Source: Cranoglanis bouderius
Taxonomy: Eukaryota > Chordata > Actinopteri > Siluriformes > Cranoglanididae
Length of the DNA stretch: 64,000 nt
Assembly (NCBI GenBank): GCA_023630585.1
Contig: CM042546.1
Coordinates: 13,516,310-13,580,309, forward strand
Direction: 5' to 3'
Each line of letters starts with the position of its first letter. Position 1 is the stretch's first letter. Of the stretch, positions 32,261 through 44,425 are shown in pieces. The notes below the pieces were generated by a model. That model was not told the DNA's origin. It saw only the letters and a list, made by a program, of their open reading frames with translations, and did no database searches. A program made the translations under genes and the position numbers.

Positions 32261-34340
32261 ATACAGCTTTCTCCAGGATGTATATAATGATTTGAATGTC
32301 AGAACCTTCTACAGTATATCACTGCAGATAATAGCTTGGCCAGATGCTAAGAGTAGTCACCAGCAAGTCAACACCTCAGGCAGCAGGTGATTCATTCAAG
32401 CCTAAAAGGCCATGAATGAATGAAAGTAGAAAAAAGAAAGAAAAAAACAGAAGGTGTGAGGGACTGGAAGTGCTCATCTGTGTTGTAAACCACTTCCACT
32501 GTCACTTTTTTTAGTTACTTCTTCAGTAGATAAGAAGGAAAGACTAAAGCGGTTTAGAAGGAGGGTTCGTGATGATTCAGTAAATCAGTAATGAAAACGG
32601 GAGTCTCCCGGTGCTACGATGCTGCGGTAGAGTCATCCGCTGACTGGCGAACACACACATGGACATTATCCGAGAGCTTGCGTTGAAGGGAAATGCCGTC
32701 TGTCGAATGGATCGAGCTGATCAGAAAAGCACACGGCGGAGGATGTTGTCCACCAGCCCTAACGAAAGCTGAATTATTGAGTAACAGGAAATTAAAAAAT
32801 TCCTGCAATGCCGATCCACCACTCCAAGCCATTGCGCTGGGACTCGGCCTGTCCCCTGTTTGAACTCCAGCCACTGAGAAACAGCTCTCTTTTTTATCGT
32901 CTTTTTGGCTTTTGCGCTTGCCTATTTTATCTTCCCCTGACCACTAATAAGAGATCTATTACAGCAAGTACAAAAGCCAAGAGTGTTTTTTTTTTGTTTT
33001 TTTTTCCAGCACCTTTACTTGTATTGTAAGTTACATACTGGTAACATGCATGAAGACGACAAACTTCATAACTAGCGGATCCAATCGTTTTGTGGTTCCA
33101 AAATCACCATGCAGCTATCCTATAAAGTGCATATTTTCATGCAATTTTGCACCAAGCTGACATATAAAACATCACATTAAAACCTTAGACTTCCTTGCCG
33201 TTTACAGACAGCTACATTCCCAATCAGGGCAAGTTTGTAGTGAGCGAGCATTGTTTTGGGTGGTTCCTATGACAACGGTGGGAACAACATTGAGGCACTG
33301 AGACGCAACCGCAGCTTCGTAGCGCTCTGTGAATAATAAAACACGGAATACTGGCCATGCATGAGAACTCTGCACACACAACGCACCGGCCAACATAATT
33401 GTGTACTGTAATGTAGGATTAAAGTGATCTAATGTAGCATTAATGGCAGGACGCAAAAGTTGAAAAAACATCCATTCGTCAAAGCCGTCCCAAGAAACAA
33501 CGGCGTAGAGCAGTAACCACAGAAACCTTCGAGACCCGAAGCCACCGGTGCTCTACAGGCCACGTAAAACATTAGCAAAGGGGAAAACTACAGATGTATG
33601 ATTATACTGCTTCGACAACATGTGCAAATAGTTAACCGAAACGGGTCGAGGCAGGCCGCTAATGCGAGATTTTATGGGCCTGTTCGCTAACGTTTGGTGA
33701 AAGGTCATTCGGTGGTCAAAACAGTGGTATGTATTAGCAAAACTTGGGTGTGCTTGGAAAGTCCAGGTGAATCTTACATTTCAGAGCATGTTTATGGGAC
33801 GGCTGTGAACACCCACCCAGGAAATTAGCTATGACTGCATTACACACATCATCATGGGCTCCTCGACCCTTTCCTCTGCTTCTGCTTGTGATTAGCTATA
33901 AATATGACATCACTCAAGTAGGAGAAATGCTATTCAAAGTCGGTTGTGACTACGACACCGAGTTTGTTGTGCTTCAGAATCACAGCAGCTCATTAATTTG
34001 GTCTGCCATTTTGTTAGAGAAACCAAATACATACCAAATACTAATATGAAAAACAAAAATGCTGAAATTCAGGTGAATATTTCTAAGATTCTATTTCTCG
34101 CTGAAGTTATCGCTGATAAAATAATTTGTTATGGGGAAAACAAAAATGCATGTTCTCTAGTGGTCTCAGATTTTTGGACCCTACTTGTAAGCTGATGTAC
34201 ATGATCTACAGTATAAATGTATTCTTTTTGTTTCATTTCTAATGGAGGAATGTGCATGGGTGCATGGGTTTCGGGGGGAAATTTTAGCGAGAAGGACAGT
34301 GAGGTTTTTAGCTTCCAAAAATATGAATGTTTCATGCAAT

Positions 34341-34379
<39 letters not shown>

Positions 34380-35254
34380 TCTCCCTGAAGTAATTACTGC
34401 CTTTCACTCATGAGTGCAGTCTGGCAGGTTTGCTGTTTGTGTTTATTGCAGAGCAGTGACAGGTGCAGGAGGAATGAGGAACGGTTCAAAGGGCCGGGCC
34501 TGACATGCCGAGCGATCTCTCCTCACTCATTATCTCCCCTGCGCCATATTAGCACATAAATGAAGCTCCACTTTGTCTCCGGCGTGCTGCAACTCACGCT
34601 GAATAAACCAGTCGGCCCTTATCGTTAATGGGCAGATTTCCGACACCTTTAAAAACCTTCAGACCAGTCATATCCCACGCGTTTATAATACACAAGCAAC
34701 GTGTTTGAGACGGCGCTTTTATCTGAGCTTTAGGTGCCTGCAATGAGTGAGTCTGTTTTGATATATAATCCCTAATATGCATTTAATTGACATCTTATTA
34801 TACCGTAACACTCAATGTCTTTTTAAATCGCCTTGTATACGGAATACTTATACATTTCGGCTGAAGTTTAACAGGCTGGACTTTAGCCTGGGTTCACTAG
34901 CATTAATAATTAAAAGAATACAATTTGGTCAAATTACAGTTCTCAAACAAGATCCAATTCGTCTTCATTAATATAAATTTAAAAACGATCTAAGAGCAAT
35001 ATGGTTAATTATACATAAGATATAGCGGGTTTAAAAAGGTATTATATAGGAATGTGTTACCATTCAAATGAAATATAGATTTAACCCCTTAAACCCCCTG
35101 AAAATGGCTTTCTACATCCCTTCCTCTTTTACTGTGATCACTAAATCATTTATTTATTCATTCTTTACATATTATCTTTTAAGGCTCCTGAGAATTTAAG
35201 GGATAAAAAATGATGTGAATGCTGTATGAAAAATAAACAAGGCATAAAACACTT
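32261..35254. other. single-copy region with regulatory-looking islands
   Basis: Unique, CpG-bearing blocks at 32580-32900 and 34400-34780; the latter has CATTTAATTGACATC near its end and TAAATGAAGCTCC inside. Poly-T lies at 34343-34373 and 32984-33006. Open frames of 60-90 codons here show no family signature. Confidence 0.4.
34343..34373 (+). repeat. poly-T run
   Basis: About 31 T, perhaps the reversed tail of an unrecognised retroposon. No flanking duplication was identified. Confidence 0.8.
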
Positions 35255-35825
35255 GGTGGGTGTGCCAGTGTAGGAAACTAATCACCAAATGGTGGTGTGA
35301 TGCGGCCCGACACAAAGCACAGTTACTGTTAACACCCAGACATTGAGTATTTTCCTATAACCGCATGTGCCCAAGTGTGTTTTTTATTCCACAATGATTG
35401 TTTTTTAACCGTTTATAGTTACATTTACTGCTATGGAACATCTCTCTCTCTCTCTCGCTCGAAATTAATGTCTTGAAGACAACTTACTGACTGTTAAAAA
35501 GCACTGACACTGGAGACTCCTTCCATGAATGTTAAATAGTATAACATCTCCTCAGAGAAAGCCTCACCTTATCAGTTGCAGCTTTCTTTGTTACATGACA
35601 CATTATTAATCCTTTTATTATTAGCCTTAGATTATGTATATCATCGGCTTTATAAGTGCCTTGTTACTATAGAAACAATAACGTATTAGAACGAGCATTT
35701 TTTTAACATAAACGTGAGATTTGCCAGGCAGCTTGAAATACTATCAGAGCTGCTCTTACAGAGAACTAATCAACATCATCTGAGCAATCAGATTTGACAG
35801 TTCAACAGTGTTGTGGTATAAAATT
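35255..35825 (+). repeat. family R element, near-full copy
   Basis: Palindromic end GGTGTGCCAGTGTAGGAAAC, loop GTGGTGTGATGCGGCCCGAC, outer arm TATTTTCCTATAACCGCATG. Body blocks AGCACTGACACTGGAGACTC and GTTACTATAGAAACAATAAC. Right end GAGCTGCTCTTACAGAGAAC, CATCATCTGAGCAATCAG and TGTTGTGGTATAA. A CT run is inserted near 35443-35460. Confidence 0.75.
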
Positions 35826-37069
35826 GTATATTGGAGTTTAGTAAATTATGTAATAACAGTTTACTTGGTAGCATGCTCCAGTTTTTTCCCTTTTACTGTA
35901 GGCCGTTTTGAATGAGACCTTTGTAGCGAGGCTTTATAGTGTTTTTGAAGTGGACTTTCTCATAGAAGCGGGATCTGGCAGCACCTACAACATCCTTTCC
36001 CGCTCCATATTTCAATCTTTCATCCACATTATATGTCTTGGTCACGTCAATTCTTTTTATAAGCCTAGGCTATCCACTATGGTATGGCAGAGTCACAGTG
36101 ATTTGGCGTGCATTACAACAAAGCCGCAAAGTTTCTTTTTTTTTTTTTCTCCCTCATTTTGGTGTGTGGTTTTTAGAGAGATGCCAGATCTGACAGCTGG
36201 CACAATGGAGGCTGGCATAGATGTGAAAGGGGCAAGTCCTTAGAAACTTGTAATAGCTGCTTCCTTTTTCTCTTCCTCTCTCTGTCTCCGAGTTAGCTCT
36301 GAGAGAAAGAGTTTTTTTTAAAGAGCGGCGCCAAATACGTGCGACCCGGAGAATGCAGGATTAATCAGCACATTAAGGACAGCTCTGCATTGGAAATAAT
36401 TATTTGGAGGCTAACAAGGTGCTGAGATGCCAAAGCCAGCTCCTTTCAGGAATGCAGTTTAAAAAGCAGTTTAAAAAGCCCTCAGATGTCGGCATTATCT
36501 CGCGTGACCAAATTAGGGGCAAATGAGAAAAGTTTATCTGGCATTTTGGAGTATTGAAAGAGCTTAGGCTTTATAAATTATACAGAGTGTGTGTGCCTGT
36601 GTGTAAAAAGGGGATGGGGAGAGGAGAGCACTGTGGGTAAATCCCTTTCGGGGAGGGGGGGTTTTGACGAGGGAATCGAGGCCTTGGTGGATTAAGAGCT
36701 GAGCGTTTTGTTTCTCTCGCCATCCCTCAGTCTGCACGGAAGCAAGCCAGCACAACTTTACAGGCAGATTAAGCAGAACGGTTGTGTAAAAACTCTCATA
36801 CTGCTCGTGCAAATGAGCGCAGGCCAACTTAACACGCAGAGAAAAGCCACGCCGTAAACTGATTATAGCTGACCACCCATGAAAAGCATGAAGGAGGAAG
36901 AAGAAAAGACGTGATTTAATAAGCGCCGTGTTTTCTCGCTCGCTGCCCAAATCGCACTCATCACTGTGTCTCTGAAGTGAGGGAGCTTATCATGCGCTCG
37001 TTCCCACCTAGAAAATCATCCAGTATCTTTTCCTCTTGAATAAATTCTGACTTTTTTTTTTTTTCATAG
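35826..37069. other. single-copy region with regulatory-looking islands
   Basis: Blocks at 35900-36260 and 36310-36560 are unique with CpGs and motifs such as GGAAATAATTATTTGG. A 128-codon minus-strand frame (36564-36950) begins MGSERENTALIKSRLFFFLL but has no recognised relatives or domain and is probably chance. Confidence 0.35.
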
Positions 37070-37325
37070 ACGGCATGGTGGTACAGCAGGGAGTTTTTCT
37101 ACCTCAAATGTCCAATTTTGCACGTTCTCCCTGTGTCCGTGGGTTTCCTCTGGGTTCTCCGGTTTCCTCCCACGTCCCAAAAACATGCCGGTAGGCAGGA
37201 GGGCTGCTCTGAATTTTCAACTACATGTGAACGAGTGCGTGCTTGGACCACTGCGATTGTCATCCAGGGTGTATTCCCGCATCCTGCTCAGTGCTCCTGG
37301 CATCCGCCAAAACCCCGACCAGTAA
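37070..37325 (+). repeat. dispersed fish retroposon with tRNA-like head
   Basis: CGGCATGGTGGTACAGCAGG, TTTGCACGTTCTCCCTGTGT, GTGGGTTTCCTCTGGGTTCT, CCGGTTTCCTCCCACGTCCC and AAAAACATGCCGG follow the order of an abundant teleost short repeat. The later part (TCATCCAGGGTGTATTCCCG) matches its tail. The B-box region is deleted. Confidence 0.7.
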
Positions 37326-37683
37326 CTGTTGATATTTTCATACGAGTTAATGTTGAATGTGATATCACACTACCATGTTATAACTGGCTCATTTATTTAA
37401 AAATAGATTACTTTTTAAAACAGACTCAGGGGAATAATGATCAAAGTACATTTGAGTCAACTTTATTCAGACTCTGTACTTTAAAGGAGACAATTTAACG
37501 CACGATTATAAGATGAACCCAGTCAGCACTTAAGCAATACAACAGAAAGAGTCATTGCCTGCGGTATTCAGTTTTATTATACAATATGATTTTTGTTTGT
37601 TTGTTTTATTGTAATTTGTCTATAGAAAACCCAGGTTTTATCTTGTGTGGTTTCAACTTATTTATAATAGGCAGTGCTCAAAC
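37326..37683. other. AT-rich non-coding sequence
   Basis: No repeat or exon is recognised. Confidence 0.35.
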
Positions 37684-37704
37684 TACTACTACTACTACTA
37701 CTAC

Positions 37705-37750
<46 letters not shown>

Positions 37751-37751
37751 T
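37684..37751 (+). repeat. compound (ACT)n(AAT)n microsatellite
   Basis: Eight or so ACT units switch directly to about fourteen AAT units. Confidence 0.9.
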
Positions 37752-37857
37752 TGTTTATGTAGCACCTTACAAAAACAAGGTCACGTTACAATTTTTTTAT
37801 AAAGTCCTAAAAGAATGATAAAACACCACATTCAGGGAAGAAAAATGATAGATGCAA

Positions 37858-38318
37858 ATACAAAGACAGAAAGAAAGGAAAAAGAGAGAGAGAGGAAGAA
37901 TGAAAGAATGAAGGAAAGAGTGAGACAAAGAAGGGGAAAAAGTAAGAAGGGGGGAAGCAAGTGAGAGGAGGGACGCAAGAACGAAAGGTGGAAAGAAAGG
38001 GTGAAAGAAAGAAGGGGAGAGATGCAGAGAGAGAGAGAAACAAAAGGAAAAGAGAGAGAGGAAAGCAGGATGGAAAAGAGAGAGGAAGGCGGGGAGGAAA
38101 AGAAAGAAAGGAAGAAAAAGAAAGAAAGAAAGAAAGGGAGGAAATAAAAGAAGGGATGAGAACCAGAACGAGAAAGGAAAAGAGAGGAAAAATTAAGGAT
38201 GGGGGAAGAAAGAGGGAAAAGCAAAGGAAGACGAGTGACAGAGGAATGAGGGAAAAGAAAGAAAAGGAGGAAGGAAGGAAATGAAAGGAAGAAAGAGAAA
38301 GAAGGGAAGGGGGAAAAA
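37858..38318 (+). repeat. purine tract of about 460 bp
   Basis: More than nine in ten bases on the plus strand are A or G, built from GAAA, GGAA and GAGA words with no fixed period. Long frames across it are low-complexity artefacts. Confidence 0.9.
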
Positions 38319-38982
38319 ACTATAACATATAGAATGTAACAGTAAGGCACAAAAAATATCCACATTGGTGGAGATGAAGAATTGTTGATGTTTTAATTAT
38401 ATCTCATTTTATATTTATTATATTACATTATATCATTTATTATATTATATTTATTCAAAAGAAACAATAAGCACTGATTTTTCACCCCAACCTAGAGAAG
38501 GCGTGTCACCCCAGTCAGTTCAGCTCAGTGGAAAACTCTCCCAGTCTCTCTCTACACAAATTTAACTTGTTTGCTGTTTTCATATCGCCATAAAAATGTC
38601 CACATTACAACCAGCACTTTGAAGAAGGACACTGAACAGCTTCAAAAGCAGCAGGTAGAGGAATGCCAAACACTTGTTTGATGTTTAAAAGCTCTCATCT
38701 AAAATACTCCATCAGATCAGATCAGACCTTGGATAGTGATCTCTGTTGTTCCTGCTTCACTTTGCTTCAGGCCAGAAATGTGTAATGGCTGATAAACAAA
38801 CACAACTCCACTTCCTCTAGTTCCAGCACTCTTCTCTCACAGGAAACTTGTAAAGTGACCATCAAGAGGTTATTCTGGACACGCCAGCTCATAGATTGTG
38901 ATTTTTAGAATCATAATGAAGATTAAGAACTAATACATATGGAATTATGCTGTGATCAAAAGGGTTAAACAAATCTAAATCT
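38319..38982. other. non-coding sequence
   Basis: AT-rich near 38380-38460, then unique sequence. No gene is recognised. Confidence 0.35.
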
Positions 38983-39110
38983 AAAAGCAATTTTTGATTT
39001 TAAATTCTTAACTGACCAGAATCTTCTCAAATCCTCCTAGGGAATTTCCCTCATGAAGCTGGTCGAGAAGATTCTAGTTAAGAAGTTAAGAATTTAAAGT
39101 CTAAAATAGT
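38983..39110. repeat. foldback element
   Basis: Imperfect inverted repeats of about 45 bp: the left arm contains TTTTAAATTCTTAACT and CCAGAATCTTCTC, and the right arm contains GAGAAGATTCTAG, TTAAGAAGTTAAGAATTTAAA. A short inner loop includes AGGGAATTTCCCT. The arms differ by one five-base gap and a few substitutions. I believe similar hairpins are dispersed in other fish genomes, but cannot confirm that here. Confidence 0.75.
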
Positions 39111-39534
39111 TTTTTTTAAATATCCCAAATAGACGCAGTTGGCTGCTTCTAATCAAAGCTACTAAATTAAAAACTAATTAAAACCTACTTGTTTGTGGGC
39201 ATTGTAAAAGTAAAAATGACTTGTTTTAAGTAAAAGTTGATTATTATAAATACTTTTTGATTTAGAAATAAATGTATACATGGGCATTAACATAATTATT
39301 TAAAATAAATTTTAAAAAAAAACCTTTATCAAGACATCTTCAAATCAATGAAAAATATATATTCAATTTAGTGTCACTTTTCTCACATTATGCTAGAGGT
39401 AAGTATAGTGTATTAACATGCATGCTTTTCTTCCACATGTACTCAGATTCATAGACATGGACAAATATTTCTGTATTAAAAAAAAAAAAAAAAAATCAGT
39501 TGGGTTTATCTTTTGAATATTTAGACACATCCAG
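39111..39534. other. AT-rich non-coding sequence
   Basis: AT-rich, with an A-run at 39477-39495. No gene is recognised. Confidence 0.35.
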
Positions 39535-39965
39535 ACACAGCGGACTGCACACTTGCTCATTCGTGCAATTATCCAATCATCATCCAATCCAATGCATAAA
39601 AGCATGCGGCTCCAGGTCAAGAGCTTCAGTTAATATTCACATCAAATGTCAGAATAGGGGGACATTGTGATCTCCGTGACTTTGAAGCTTGAGGTGGATG
39701 AGATACAACAGGCGTCCATGCGACGGTTTTCTGAGACGCTTTTCTGCATACCGTGGTTGTAAAGAGTGCTTATTTGAGTCACTGTAGTCTTAATCTCCTC
39801 TCTGTGGTTTTTCCGCCCAAAGAACCGCCACTCACTGGATGTTTTTTGCACCATTCTGTATAAACTCAAGAAACTGTTGTGATAGAAAATCCCAGGAGAT
39901 CAGCAGTTTATGTAATACTCAAATCAGCCTGTCTGGTACCAACAACCATTCTATGCTCACTGATT
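39535..39965 (-). pseudogene. rearranged Tc1-like transposon fragment
   Basis: Two parts of one Tc1-type element meet head to head. Positions about 39540-39690 carry, on the plus strand, its 5' leader (CTTGCTCATTCGTGCAATTA, GAGCTTCAGTTAATATTCAC). Positions 39690-39965 carry, on the minus strand, the start of its transposase: GTRQADLSI, then in the frame at 39869-39642 RMVQKTSSEWRFFGRKNHRE and TVTQISTLYNHGMQKSVSEN, the second DNA-binding subdomain. No catalytic domain is present. The plus-strand leader does not lead into the minus-strand frame, so an inversion or foldback event rearranged the copy. I assign the family from general resemblance to fish Tc1-like elements. Confidence 0.7.
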
Positions 39966-40767
39966 AGAACTTATTCAGCTGAAGTTCACCTATTCATAAC
40001 TCAAGCTACACTATACGTATTTGTACTAGTTCATCTACTTGAAATCTTTGCGCTTGTGTGTTTATTAGGAATGGTGAGAAAGGAAAATGCTCGCCGAAGG
40101 CAATGCATGGATTCCCCTTTTCGCCTCTCGCTCATATCCCCTCTGGATTGGCAGAAAGTTTGACACACATGTAGATACTTAAATTGCACAACTCCGACTC
40201 AGATTTTTCCCAAGGTCAGTGTGGCGTGTGAGTTTCTTCGTAAACATTTACATATTACCATTGTTGGTTCTCTTTAGCCTGAATGCGCCATTAAGATCTT
40301 CCCCTGATGTTAACCACATTTGAGTTGTAATTTGCACATAATGATGATTATCAGTGCAAAGCCACGCATGCTTTAATGAACTTGGTTTCGCGTCCATAAT
40401 TTGCTTGTGTTATTAGGACCGGAGCCGGGCTTGTCTTTTCCCACAGAGTTGTGATTATGAATAAGTTAAACGAACTCATCTGGAACATTTGGTGTTAATG
40501 CCAGCTCCCACACACATTTTTTTATTGCAGTAGAAATAAGAAAAACACGACTAGGAAGACAAACTGGTTGGTTCCTTAACTTCATAAAGCTTGGGTATAC
40601 TTCCTGCTACTTTGGTTATCCACTAGCAATCTTTAGTGGGGGCGAAGTCAATATCAGCTACTTCTTATACGTCGATTATATCCTGTATATCATTCCTAAT
40701 TTAAACATCACTTCTGCCGTGTGCAAAATGGGAGATAACATTTGTTTATTGTTTTTATTACTATATA
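39966..40767. other. single-copy non-coding sequence
   Basis: The block 40160-40450 is CpG-bearing unique sequence (CATTAAGATC, GCTTTAATGAAC). No exon is recognised. Confidence 0.35.
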
Positions 40768-41180
40768 TTTATACCTCGGTGCTGTTGAATTCTTGAATCT
40801 GGTTCGTTTTATTGTCTCTAACAGCAACTCTACATGGGTCCAGCTGTAATTCAAATCACAGGTTTATATTAATGTGCTCTTTCTAATATATTATCATTTA
40901 ATTCACAGGGACTTGTATTGCAGAAAAGCTACATAATCTAAGCCTGAAAATAAACAAATGTTAGTTAACAAAGATGTGTAATCATACACATGATGTGGTG
41001 AGGATTTAACATTTATGGAAGGAGTCTCCAGTGTCAGCTCTTTGTAACAGTTTTCTGCCACAGGAAAGTCTTCAGGACAGTGAATTTTCCAGTTTCTCAG
41101 TAACAAGAAATATATGACAAGTTGCGTTTTTATTATCTTATAAACTTCAAGAGGCTGGTGAAGGATCAGCTGTTTATCGA
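40768..41180 (-). repeat. family R element, terminal two-thirds
   Basis: Starts TTATACCTCGGTGCTGTTGA, then CAGCTGTAATTCAAATCACA, GGAAGGAGTCTCCAGTGTCA, CAGGAAAGTCTTCAGGACAG and ATAAACTTCAAGAGGCTGGT. The palindromic end is missing. Confidence 0.75.
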
Positions 41181-42224
41181 TGTCGTAGCGCAAGTGATAA
41201 CCGGAACAAACGTGAGTGAAATTGAGTTTCAAAATATTAGATAAAAAAATCCATGTTGGATGGTATGAGAAATTCAAAAATAATAAAATTGCAATTTTGG
41301 GGTTTGAAATTTCATGAAATTCATAAATGGAGTGATTTTAAGTTCATGGAAAGATTTCACCTGGAACTACACTTGATTCCACCTGTTTCCTCTTTGCAGT
41401 TTTTTTTTAATGTTACATTTAGAGTCTTTAACCACACAACAGTGTTTTTCTAAAACCCTTAAACATCCAAAGATCTCTCTTTTTTTTTTTTTCTTTCTAA
41501 GTGTCACAGGTTTTCACACCTGGTCTCCTTCTTACTCTTAAGCAAATGTGTTTTTTTAATTGCAAAGTTCTCAGAGTTTGTCTAAGATTACAGTTTTGAC
41601 ATTTCCCCATGCAAAATCGAATCATTAGAGGCATGATGTGCAAGTCCTAATGAAAAATCACTGTGATTATAATAATTTTCTCATTGCTAATTTTTAATGA
41701 TCCATTGTTACTAGTTCTTACTGTAGAACTACTTATTAAATCATTATGCATGTGGACTTTAATGCACATTAGTTATCTACAGAGTACTAGAACTCGCCTG
41801 GCCTCACAGCTATATTTAAAGTAAGGGGGAAAAAAACAGCAGCCATTACTGCACATCAGGTAAGAAGTAGTTCTACCTCGAGAAAAGGTTATGATCCGTA
41901 ATGATGAAAACATCGTATTTGGTGGGGAAGGCCACAAAGCGATATCATTTTCTAATTTCAGCACCTTTTCCATGTTAGTCCTCGGTGCTTTAATGAACTG
42001 CAGCGCAATAGCTCTGATCCCTGTTATCACAAAGACTCTCGGCAGTAATTACCATCCGCTTCCTTATTAGACACCCTCGGCCATGAGGTGCTGGCAGTGA
42101 AGGGGAGAAAGATGATTTTACTCCTCCGCTTTCGCTTACATTACGCCGGCTATTACATAAAGAGGGGAGGATATGAATGTGGCTATCCATTCTCAGCATC
42201 AGCAGAATGGGTTGGATGATCTAG
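41181..42224. other. single-copy non-coding sequence
   Basis: T-runs near 41400 and 41480. The block 41620-42210 is unique, with CpGs and GGCAGTAATTACCATCCG. No exon is recognised. Confidence 0.38.
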
Positions 42225-42960
42225 GGTGGGTCTACGATTGTGGTGCCATTTAGCACAAAAATTAAGCTTTATTTTATGGTTTTTCAAAATGGAATCTAAG
42301 AAAACATGCATTTAAATGTTCAGAAAATGTGCTAACGCATCTCTGGTAGCAATCTTTACAAGTTTTTTTTTTGTTCTTAAATGAATAACAGGGTTGAGTT
42401 GTTTTTTTTTTTTTTCTCTGCATAGATTTACCAAACACAAACTAGCAAGACGTTCTAATGATTTACTTACAGTACGTTTTTATTCACATCTATAATTTGG
42501 GTAATTTTGACCTCCTGAGTCAATATCACAGTATCATTAAAAATAAAGAGGAAAAAAAAAAGAATAAGTGCACTTTTCTTCTTCCCGTGATCTTCAGGAA
42601 ATCTTCAGGATGCTGAAACTTCCATGTGATTTGTGGAATATTCCAAATATCTCATAGGGGTTAATGTGTTCAGGTCGCAGGGTTGAGTCAATCTTGTGAG
42701 AACTAAAAATGTACATTTTTCAGAACCTATAATAGAGGAGTCATGGAAAAGGATATTCCACGCAAAAAAAAAAAAAAAAAAGTTAAATGAATTCACACAT
42801 AAATGCAAAAATAATACTATTTTTGGAGTACATTTGAGTATAAGTGGTCTGGGACAGGCACAAATGCTTTCGAATGTTTTCCAAGAGTTGTACCGTTTTA
42901 TTAATGTTTGAAGTTATACCTCTTTTTACCCCAATGGTTGAATCACACCTTTAAGACACT
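42225..42960. repeat. family C element, copy 2
   Basis: Collinear with 21715-22398: GTCAATATCACAGTATCATT, CTTCTTCCCGTGATCTTCAG, GTGTTCAGGTCGCAG, AAAAATGTACATTTTTCAGA. The right end is CCCCAATGGTTGAATCACAC; the left end (GGTGGGTCTACGATTGTGG) is more decayed. A-runs were added near 42551 and 42764. Confidence 0.62.
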
Positions 42961-43984
42961 TCTCATCTAATGAATCTTTTATCAAAATGTACCCCAGTCT
43001 GTATTTACCCCAATACATTTAATCATGTAAATGGTTTCTTCAGCCATTGCAACACTGGCAATATATAAATCTCCAAAAACATAACTGAGACACCATTAAA
43101 CCTTCTATAATTACAGTGAGCAACCGAGATGCCCAACATGAGTATGATCCTTAGTCTTGACTGTTTTTTTTTGTTTTGTTTTGTTTTGTTTTTTGGGTTT
43201 TTTTCTTCTCCCAGTACTAGACAAACAGTACTAATGGCTCCAAATTCACCTGAGAATCCCAGCACTGTAACCAGTCACAATTTCAGCTACATGGTTAAAT
43301 TACTATTTTTAAAGGGCTTCAGGTGGGCCTTTAGGGGCCTGAGAGGAAAGCGGTAGAGGGGTGTGAGCACACTCGTTTACTCCTCCGGCCTCTCGCCTCA
43401 GCGGTGGTGCTGGTGTGGATTTGGCCTATTAGCTGAATGCGGTTTAATGAGAGGAGGATTGGAGCAGAGGCTCGACTCCTGCTCTGCTTTAATGAGCCAA
43501 GTGTGAGGCTGTGGACCTCAGACCGCCACAGTGCTTTGTGGACGCCTAATGACACCAGCAGTCCCCGCGGAGATGGCGCCGCTGAGGCAATCGTCTTTCG
43601 CCCCGTGTGGTGAAATATCCAAGCAACACCTTTTTGTCACCCCGGGGTCGACTCTGGACCAGCCTTCGTGATCAGCTTAGAGGGGAAAAAAAACACCTTC
43701 ATGCTTTAGAAGTAGTATGAGAGAGGCTAATGAAAGGATTTTGTGTTGTAATCCAGCATTTGCAAAGAGAACACTTCACTTAACATCGCTAAATCTTGGT
43801 GAATGAGACTGCATTTATGAATACGGGATTTTCATCTCAGGGGTGTGTTTATTTCTGTACTTGGCACTGATTTTACTCTGATTTGTATCCGGGTCTCATG
43901 AGGTATTCTGATTTTGCTGTTTCATGCTGAGAGAACTTGAGTTGAGATGCTGATTAGGTAAGGATTAAAAAAAAAAAAAACACT
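42961..43984. other. single-copy region with a GC-richer island
   Basis: Positions 43340-43680 are CpG-rich unique sequence (GGCCTATTAGCTGAATGCGG, GATGGCGCCGCTGAGG), a candidate regulatory block. A TTTTG-type run lies near 43165-43192 and an A-run near 43966-43980. Confidence 0.4.
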
Positions 43985-44425
43985 ATGGAGCATGAAGTTA
44001 TAGGAAAATAATCAGTGACAGGACGGTGATGCCACCCAACGCAAAGCGTAGTTACTCTTCCCACCCTGAAGTTGATTATTTTCCAATAACAGCATTTAAT
44101 GTTATGTTATCATGGTGTATTATAACAGCTATAAACATTCTTTCCTTCACCAAACGCTTTCTTTCTTTCTCTTAATAAAACAAAAAATTGTTGAGAAAAG
44201 CACAAAGCTGAGACTCCATCCAAAGAAAAGGTCTCAGTACAGAAGCCTTCATCATCTCACCAGTTACACACATTAATTACTTTTAGAAATTGTAACATAT
44301 TAGAACAAGTGCATTAATATACACTTTGCAGTTGGATCTATTGTCAGAGCTGCTGTTATAGGAAATTAATCAACACTTTCTAAGCAATCAGAATCGAGCA
44401 TTCAACAGCACTGTGTAACATCTTT
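43985..44425 (+). repeat. family R element with well-preserved palindrome
   Basis: Palindrome arms TTATAGGAAAATAATCA (43998-44014) and TGATTATTTTCCAATAA (44073-44089) match at 16 of 17 positions around a loop with CCACCCAACGCAAAGCGTAG. Then AACAGCTATAAACATTCTTT, GAGACTCCATCCAAAG, CTGTCAGAGCTGCTGTTATA-type right end and AGCACTGTGTAACA. Confidence 0.75.

Noticed and set aside
36564..36950. 128-codon minus-strand frame starting MGSERENTALIK
   Set aside because: No recognised domain, no splice context, and it overlaps a block that looks regulatory; length is possible by chance in CpG-bearing sequence.
37832..38365. 177-codon serine/phenylalanine-rich frame and the opposing lysine/arginine-rich frame
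   Set aside because: Both come from the low-complexity purine tract and carry no domain.
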